Shown: in pieces, positions 57,218 to 64,000 of the stretch | How the letters are laid out: every line of letters starts with the position of its first letter | Numbering within the stretch: the first letter of the stretch is position 1 | Origin: CADEED01 sp963711635 | Lineage (GTDB): Bacteria; Pseudomonadota; Gammaproteobacteria; Steroidobacterales; Steroidobacteraceae | Direction: 5' to 3' | Assembly: GCA_963711635.1 (NCBI GenBank) | Contig: CAVQEZ010000005.1 | Location: 496,001-560,000 of the forward strand | DNA length: 64,000 nt | Translations under genes and position numbers: made by a program | The notes under the pieces: model-generated | The model's database searches: none | The model's input: only the letters and a program-made list of their open reading frames with translations | Told to the model about the DNA's origin: nothing

Positions 57218-59768
57218 ATGGCATCCCAACTACTGCGGCCCATCGCGTCACTGGGTCTGGTCCTCGCGCTCACCGCTTGCGGCGGAGGCGGTAGTTCGTC
57301 CAGGTCTCCCGGCCCGCCGCCCATGCTCGGCATCAGTGGCACGGTGAGCGGCCTGAAGGGGCCGGACCTGGTACTGCGTTTCAATTCCTCCGTCGATACC
57401 GTTCTGCACGCCAACGGCGCTTTCACGGGGCCGTTGTTTCCGAAGGGCACGGCCTACTCGGTGGTGGTACAGGATCAGCCGAAGACACCCTGGCAGACCT
57501 GCGCCGTGACGAATGGCACGGGCACATTGAATGCACCCGTGACCAATGTCGCGATCGACTGTGTCACTAACAAGTACCGCGTGAGCGGCACGGTCGCGGG
57601 TCTGGCAGGCACGAATTTCGCGCTGATTTTCAACGGCACGGTCGTACCCATCACCCAGAACGGCGCGTTCACGCTGCCCGGCGATGTCGCCAGCGGCCTC
57701 TACTACAACGTGACGGTGGCAACGCAGCCCGTGGAACCGCAGCAGGACTGCATCCTCGCGAACGACCTGGGCATGACGCAGGGCGCCGATATCACGAATG
57801 TCACGGTCACCTGCACCACGCGTCCGCTCTCCTATATCGTTCAGCGGCTCGCCGTGCGGGACCTGGTTTACAACCCGTCTTCGGGCGAGCTGTATGTATC
57901 CGCGCAGACGACGTCGGGTGGCGTGATCCTCGCCATCAATCCGCGCACCGGGGCGACCTTGCGCACGGTGTCGATGACCAACGCCCCCTCGCTGCTGGCG
58001 ATCTCGGACGATGCCCAATTCCTGTATGCAGACATGGACTCGGCGGGGACCATCCGGCGTTACGCACTGCCGGCGCTCACGACCAACCTGGAATTTTCCA
58101 TCGGTGCGGACCACACCGGTTATCCGCTCGAGGTTCAGGACATACGTGTCGCGCCCGGGACTGCAAGCACCGTGGCCGTCACGAGACTGAACAGGCGACC
58201 CAGCCCATGGGTATACGAACTGGCGATCTTTGATGACGGGGTGGAGCGCGCCAACACGGTTGGCCCGTCTCCCGAGGGCGCGCTCTGGAGCGCGGACGGC
58301 ACGAAGATCTATTCCCACAGCCCGATCCTGGTCGCGCCACAGTTTTACGAGTCGGCGGTGTCAGTTGCCGGCGTCACGCTAAGCGACAGCATCCTGCTGC
58401 CGCCGGATCGCGACTACGGCTATGGCAAGTCCGACTCTCGCCCGGCACGCAATTATCAGATGGTCGGCGACCGCATCTATTCGGCATCGGGTGCCGTCTT
58501 CGATCCTGCGCGGCGCACGCAGGTAGGCGCGTTTCGTACCGAGGGCGGCGGCTTCGCGATCGACACCGCGCTCAACAAGGCCTTCTTCCCGTCCGGGGGA
58601 TTTCTTTCGCCGCTGGCCTTCGAAAGTTTCAATCTCGCGCGTATGACACCAATCGACCGACGCGAGATTCCCAATGTCTTTGGCACGGTGGACAAGATGG
58701 TGCGCTGGGGACCGGATGGACTCGCAGCCTCGGCTTCGGGTTACCTCGTGCTGGTCTGGGGCAGCCTGATCTCCGATCCCGCGAGCGCGATCCCAACACC
58801 CGCCGCAAACCTGCTGGAGTCCAGTGGCAACGCGGGCGCCTATCAATACCGTGTCTACGATCTCCCGGCTAATGACGTGCTCTGGGACGCGGCGCGCGAG
58901 CGCCTCTATGCCTCCGTCAACGGCCAGCACCGCGCGTTCGGCAACTCGATTGCATCCATCAATGTGACCACCAACCAGGTCGTCGCAGGCGCCGCGGCGG
59001 GCAGCGAACCCACGTGGATGTCCGCGTCGGATGACGGCACGCGACTGTACGTGACGCACTACGCCAGTTCGTCGGTGGCACGCATCGACCTGACAACCAT
59101 GCTGCTGAACACGGTGTTCTTGTTGAACTACCCGGGGCAGGGCCCGGGCTATGCGCTGGCCGCCGAAGCACGGCCCGGCGATGCCTCGACCTTCGCCTAT
59201 ATCGAACACTATCCCGCCGTGAGCACGGTATTCACGCGGATGATCTCCAATCTCACGTTGCGGCCGCTGAGCTTCGACGAGCCGATCAGCACCATGGCCT
59301 TCGTCAATGCCAACACTTTGTTTGGCAACAACACCTGGGGCAGTGCGCTCGATCTCCATGAAATCGGCGTCGTGCCCACGGGATTGCAGCTGGTGCGTAG
59401 CGACGTGAATATCTTCAACGGCCAGCCGCGCATGACCTCCGCGGGTGGATTGCTCTACGGCGACGGTGGCTTTTCGATCGATCCCGTGACGCGCAATATC
59501 GTGCACACCTACAACCCGGGCATGGGCGGTACGCCCAAGGCTTTCCGCGCAAACCCGACTCGGGATCGCGGCTATCTGGCGTTCGAGGATTCCGGCAGCG
59601 TGGCGCAATTGATGGTATTCCGCCTGAGCGATGCCACGCTGCTCGCGACGGTGGCGCTGCCGGCGAATCTCGAGAGTCCCATTTCACTGGCCTCGATGGG
59701 CGCGAACGGGGTAGCCGTCACGACAACCGCTGGCAAGATCGCCATCGTGGAGGGACCGGACACTCTAG
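57218..59768 (+). CDS. Tandem beta-propeller lipoprotein, copy 1
   Basis: About 850 residues: a lipoprotein signal (IASLGLVLALTACGGGG, lipobox TAC), two transthyretin-like or carboxypeptidase-regulatory-like repeats (LGISGTVSGLKGPDLVLRFN, YRVSGTVAGLAGTNFALIFN), then repeated propeller blades such as LVYNPSSGELYVSAQTTSG, LLAISDDAQFLYADMDSAG and VLWDAARERLYASVNGQHR. The natural end by comparison with copy 2 is EGPD-L, and TAG lies at 59766-59768 one base out of frame; in the sequence as given the frame runs on to 60451. The upstream ACAGAAGAACAAC is shared with copy 2. Probably an outer-membrane surface protein of unknown ligand. Confidence 0.75.
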
Positions 59769-59853
59769 GCGGCTTAATGTCAAAAGCCGCGAAAGCTGCT
59801 GGAGCGGCGCTTGCCAGTGTTATCTTTCCCCCGCTTCGCGACAGAAGAACAAC

Positions 59854-62463
59854 ATGGCATCAAACAATCTGCGCCCGGTTTCGTCCCTGTGCCTGCTCCT
59901 GGCGCTCGGCGCCTGCGGTGGTGGTGGAGGCGGAGGCGCCAGTGCGCCAACGCCACGCCAACGCCGCCCGCGCCGCCACCGACTTTCGCGATCGGCGGCA
60001 CGGTGTCGGGGCTCGCAGGCTCGGGACTCGTCCTGCGCAACAACGCAGGCACGGACATCGCAGTCAGCGCCAACGGGGCCTTCACTTTCCCGGCGCTGGC
60101 GCAGGGCAGTGCGTATGCCGTAACCGTTCCGGCCCAGCCGACGCAGCCCTGGCAGACCTGCACGGTGACCAATGGCACCGGGACCGCCAACGCGGCGGTG
60201 ACCAACGTCGCGGTCAATTGCATCACGAACAACTACAAGGTCGGCGGCACGGTCACCGGGCTGGCGGGCGTGAAGCTGGTGCTGCAACTGGCCGGCGGAA
60301 CCACGCTGCCCATCACGCAGTCCGGCGCATTCTCATTTCCGGACAATGTGGCCAGTGGAACAACCTACTCGGTAACGGTGGCGACTCAGCCGGTGGGCCC
60401 GGGGCAGGACTGCTTCATGGGCGCCAATGGCGGCACGGTGGCGGGCGGTGACGTCACGACCATCGAGGTCTCCTGCATCACGAAGAATTTCGCGAGCATC
60501 GTGCTCGACCTCGACGCGCGAGGACATGATTTACAACCCGGCCGCCGGCGAGCTGTATGTCTCGGTCGCGACGACGGCGACCACCGGTCCGGCCATCATC
60601 GTGATCGACCCGCGTACCGCCGAAATCCTGCGCACGGTGGCGACGCCGCAGATCGCGATGCCGCTGGCCATCTCCGACGATTCGCAATTCCTGTATGCGG
60701 GAATGGGCGAGACGGGCGGCATTCGCCGCTTCTCGCTACCGGCGCTCACCACCAGTCTCGATTTCTCCATCGGCCTCGACAACACCGGTCACGCGCTGGT
60801 GCCCGCGGATATCCGCGTGGCACCCGGCGCGCCGGGAACGGTGGCGGTCTCGCGCACCTACACGCAGGCAATCCCTAACAACTTTGGCCTGGCTGTGTAC
60901 GACGACGGCGTAGCGCGCGCCAACACCGTCGGCGGTGCAATGCCGCAGTCCGGCCGGCGTACTGATGGCGCCTTGTGGAGCGCGAACGGATCGAAGCTTT
61001 ATTCCTTCGACACCAGCACGTCGAACTGCGTGGTGGAAGCGCTGGTAACCAGCTCGGGTGTGACGGCCCCGAACGACTGCGTGCCACACATTTTCGAACG
61101 GACCTTTGGAACCGGCGTCAGCGGTACGCCTTATGCCTACCGCAACTTCCAGATGGTGGGTGGCCGCATCTACTCCGGCAAGGGTGGTATCTATGACCCG
61201 TCCACGCGCGCATCCGTGGGCGCGTTGCGCGACTCATACTCGCAGGGAATTGCGGTCGACACGGATTACGACCGGGCGTACGTGGCTTACGGCCTCGGCT
61301 CGACGCTGACTTTCCGCAGCTTCAATCTGTCGCGCATGACGCCCGACTACATCGAGCACATCAATGCGCCCTTGGGCAATGTGCAGAAACTCATGCGCTG
61401 GGGACCATTCGGACTCGCGGCGATTACGGATGCGGATCACCTGGTTCTAGTGACGGGGAAGATCGTCTCCGAGAGCGGCATCGGTGGCATACCGGCCAAT
61501 GTCACCAACCTGGTGACCGCCACCGCCACCATGGGCGCCTACCAAACCCGCGTGTACGAGCTGCCGGCCTACGACGTGAAGTGGGACGAAGCACGCCAGC
61601 GGCTGTATGCCAGCGTTTCCGGCACCGATGAATTCTTCGGCAACTCCATCGCCAGCATCGATGTCACGGCCAATCGCGTCCTGAGCATGGCGCCGGTGGG
61701 CAGTGAGCCGCGCTGGATATCGCAGTCCGATGACGGTACCAAGCTCTACGTCACGAACCACGCCAGCTCCTCCATCGCGCGCGTCGACGCGGCGACCATG
61801 ACACTGGAGACGGTGTTCCTGACCAACTACCCGGACCACGCGCCTGGCTATCCATTGGCCGCGGAGCCGCAGCCGGGCAATGCCTCGAGTTTCGCGTTCA
61901 TCGAACACTATCCGGCGACCGGTGCCATCTGGACCACGATGATCGCCGGCACCGCGCTGAAGCCGCTGCGCTTCGACGAACCGATCACGACGATGGCCTT
62001 CGTCAATGCGAATACCTTGTTCGGCAACAACACCTGGGGCAGCCAGCTCGACCTGCATGAGGTCGGCGTGGTACCCACCGGGTTGCAAGGTGTGCGCAAC
62101 GATCAGAGTATCTTCAATGCGCTGACGAGGATGACGGTCGCGGGAGGCCTGTTGTACTCAGACGGTGGCTTCTCGATCGACCCGGTGACACGCAGCATCG
62201 TGCACACGTACAACCCCGGGATCTCCGCCAATTTCCAGGTGTTTCGCGCCAATCCCGCGCGTGACCGCGGCTACATGATTTTCCAGGATGCCGGCAGCAA
62301 CAAGCAGCTCGCGGTGTTCCGGCTGAGCGATGCGGCCCTGTTGGTCACGGTGCCCATCCCGTACGGCAGCAATCCGCCGGTGTCGCTCACGTCCATGGGC
62401 GCCAAAGGTGTGGCTTTCGGCACGTTTGGCGCACTGTTCGTGGTCGAAGGGCCGGATCTGTAG
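59854..62463 (+). CDS. Tandem beta-propeller lipoprotein, copy 2 (frameshifted)
   Basis: A paralogue of copy 1 with the same signal (LCLLLALGACGGGGGG, lipobox GAC) and blades: MIYNPAAGELYVSVATTATT, LAISDDSQFLYAGMGETGG, VKWDEARQRLYASVSGTDE and MAFVNANTLFGNNTWGSQLD, the last identical over most residues in copy 1. Two one-base shifts occur, near 59950 in the Pro-rich spacer and near 60523. It ends FVVEGPDL at 62463. About 870 residues. The leader shared with copy 1 (see that entry) shows that the duplication included the ribosome-binding region. Confidence 0.75.
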
Positions 62464-62595
62464 CGGCGCCGTCGTTAATTTCGGTGCGGCGGCGACTTTC
62501 GTGAGCCGTTGAGTCGGGATTTCACGCTTCTAGTGTGTGACAGTTCACCCAGCCCCGATAACACCCGCACTTTTCCCCGCTCGCAAGGAAATCTC

Positions 62596-63564
62596 ATGAA
62601 ATACGCTCTTGTCTTATTGTTAGTCACGGTGGCGGGGTCCGCCCATGCCCAGCTGCTCGCGCCCACGGGTGCCAAGGCGCAGCTCACGGTCGAATACAAG
62701 TTCACCAGCTCCGGCAATTACACCTCGTCCGCGAAGGATGTGATCGACAAGTGGAACGTGCAGCGCTCCATCAGCATGACGGCGCAATACGCCGCGAACG
62801 CACCGCAGGCCTTCGGCGTCCTGCACAACGACACTGCCAGCCAGAAGACGGAGATGGCAGCCCTGCAGGCGAAAACCGCCAGCGCGCACAAGAAGCTGGA
62901 GCCGATGCAGAACGACGTGATGGCGATGATGGCGAAGTGCGGCATTTCCATGGACGGCCCGGATGTGAGCGCGGCGGAAGAGAAAGCGCAGGAAGCCTGC
63001 ATGGAGAAGGCCGCTGCCGCATACGGCAACAACCTGGAGATGACCCCGGAGATCAAGTCCGCAGGTACCGACATCGCGTCCATACAAAAGACCGTGTCAG
63101 GCACGCGCTACCAGTTGTGGCAGCAGACCTCGCAGAGCGGCACCTACTCGATCGACGAGAACATCTCGAAGCAGGTGTTCGAGATGACCTGCACGGACAC
63201 CAAGGTCTGCAAGCGCGTGGTGACGAGCAAGGGCGGCGGCGCCATCCCGACGCCCCCGGGTGCCGGGCCGGGCGGTGTATCGATGGTCGAAGTGGATAGC
63301 ACCGGGCGCGACATGATGCTGACCCTGCCCATGCCGCTGGCGCCTCTGCCCATCACCAGGGCCGTGACGACGACCATCATCGATGACGACACCAAGGGCG
63401 GTCCGGGAGTCGCGCCGCTGTGGACCATGCCGGCCAACAAGCCGATCACCGTGGCGATTCCGGCGGGAATCAAGTCCGTGTCCGGCACCAAGACCATTGC
63501 CATTCCCGGCAGTCAGGCCGAGGCGGGCACGCTCACCGTGAACTGGAAGTTCACGTCAAACTAG
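62596..63564 (+). CDS. Exported protein of unknown function
   Basis: A 322-residue protein with a signal peptide (MKYALVLLLVTVAGSAHA, cleavage after AHA-Q) and AAGGAA upstream. The body has VQRSISMTAQYAANAPQAFG, a helical region rich in Ala/Lys/Glu (QAKTASAHKKLEPMQNDVM), a paired-Cys segment (VFEMTCTDTKVCKRVV), and a C-terminal beta region ending GTLTVNWKFTSN. No domain is recognised. It precedes another exported protein by eight bases and is probably in an operon with it. Confidence 0.6.
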   Translation: MKYALVLLLVTVAGSAHAQLLAPTGAKAQLTVEYKFTSSGNYTSSAKDVIDKWNVQRSISMTAQYAANAPQAFGVLHNDTASQKTEMAALQAKTASAHKKLEPMQNDVMAMMAKCGISMDGPDVSAAEEKAQEACMEKAAAAYGNNLEMTPEIKSAGTDIASIQKTVSGTRYQLWQQTSQSGTYSIDENISKQVFEMTCTDTKVCKRVVTSKGGGAIPTPPGAGPGGVSMVEVDSTGRDMMLTLPMPLAPLPITRAVTTTIIDDDTKGGPGVAPLWTMPANKPITVAIPAGIKSVSGTKTIAIPGSQAEAGTLTVNWKFTSN

Positions 63565-63572
63565 GCCAGTAC

Positions 63573-64000
63573 ATGCGAACCGCCATCACGTTGATCGTCT
63601 GCGCCGCGCTCACCGCTTGCGCGCGGGACAGTGAACTTCCCGCGAGCGCCGCCGCATCGCCGGCGGCTGCCAAACCGCACGCCGAGTTCATTCCCACCCA
63701 GGCTCAGATCGACCGCTTCCTCGCCGAAGGCCCCGATCCCACCCTGCGCAAGATCTCGGTGGCGGACTACTGGCTGCACTACAAGCTGATGCAGGCCACG
63801 GGCATCGAGAAGGAACTGGGCGGCGAAGCGCAGGCAATAGCAGCGCTCAAAGCGCTGGGCGAAGCCTATGAACGCAAGCTGCGCGTCGCCGAAGTCGACG
63901 TGCCGAAGATGATCCCGGCGGCGTTCACCGGGGAAGGAATGAGCAGCGGCTTCGTCGGCATGGGCATGGGCAGTTTCGTCGGCATGATCACGGGCGGAAT
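63573..64000 (+). CDS. Lipoprotein of unknown function, 3' partial
   Basis: At least 142 residues; the gene runs off the window. The signal TAITLIVCAALTACARD has a lipobox TAC. After an Ala-rich linker come FIPTQAQIDRFLAEGPDPTL, ISVADYWLHYKLMQATGIEK and a helical region (AQAIAALKALGEAYERKLR), with a Gly/Met-rich stretch (GEGMSSGFVGMGMGSFVGM) at the window end. Its start is eight bases after the preceding stop, so the two are co-transcribed. No family is recognised. Confidence 0.6.
   Translation, partial: MRTAITLIVCAALTACARDSELPASAAASPAAAKPHAEFIPTQAQIDRFLAEGPDPTLRKISVADYWLHYKLMQATGIEKELGGEAQAIAALKALGEAYERKLRVAEVDVPKMIPAAFTGEGMSSGFVGMGMGSFVGMITGG

Noticed and set aside
57218..60451. A single 1077-residue propeller protein
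   Set aside because: The C-terminal stretch after the EGPD end is Arg-rich and out of phase with copy 2, so it is read-through of a displaced stop.

Overview
The window is high-GC DNA from a Gram-negative bacterium. Lipobox lipoproteins, TonB-like and outer-envelope proteins, an ECF sigma factor, a TauE/SafE permease and a HipBA pair fit a Gammaproteobacterium of the Steroidobacteraceae/Xanthomonadales type, but that placement is inferred from gene style only. I see no plasmid origin, prophage module, intact insertion sequence or CRISPR array. The one RNA gene I can support is tRNA-Asn at 22661-22736.

Layout. 0-9.1 kb: 5'-truncated vanadium haloperoxidase, GNAT, TPR protein, an operon of two tandem membrane-anchored MDR oxidoreductases plus an acyl-CoA-dehydrogenase-like protein, and a LytS/LytTR two-component pair. 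9.1-16.9 kb: DUF72 protein, broken PAS hybrid kinase, MetE-like methyltransferase with a possible cobalamin riboswitch, and an isoquinoline-oxidoreductase-type molybdenum hydroxylase (IorAB-like) with a divergent AraC regulator. 17-25.6 kb: beta-propeller lipoprotein, ECF sigma with an overlapping membrane protein, arsC/TauE/GNAT operon, DUF4097 protein, tRNA-Asn, YciI, GST, SRPBCC and TonB-like genes. 25.8-28.8 kb: Ig-repeat lipoprotein translationally coupled to a Het-C-like protein. 28.9-33.7 kb: thioredoxin-reductase-like, ferritin-like and HPII-catalase genes, all with broken frames. 33.8-36.1 kb: small lipoprotein and hipBA with a clear triple operator. 36.4-46.2 kb: signalling locus headed by a 2403-residue soluble kinase with 14 exact-length 92-residue di-HAMP units, followed by a REC-HK-REC kinase and three small proteins. 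46.3-54.3 kb: two ferritin-like proteins and a glycan cluster (GH1, a glycosyltransferase/UDP-galactopyranose-mutase-like fusion, GH2). 54.3-64 kb: SDR-DoxX and membrane proteins, two tandem ~850-residue beta-propeller lipoproteins, and two exported proteins of unknown function, the last cut by the window end.

How genes work together. Catalase, ferritin-like proteins, thioredoxin reductase, DoxX-type proteins, poly-HAMP signalling and the glycan cluster together suggest a stress and envelope-protection region. This is inference from content, not demonstrated.

Caveat that matters for every reader: about fifteen otherwise well-conserved genes are interrupted by one-base (occasionally four- or five-base) indels, with protein similarity continuing in another frame. 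Catalase alone has about eight. Uncorrected sequencing error is the simplest explanation, though the uneven density (none in the 7.2-kb kinase gene) keeps real gene decay possible. Coordinates for such genes span the whole reconstructed locus.
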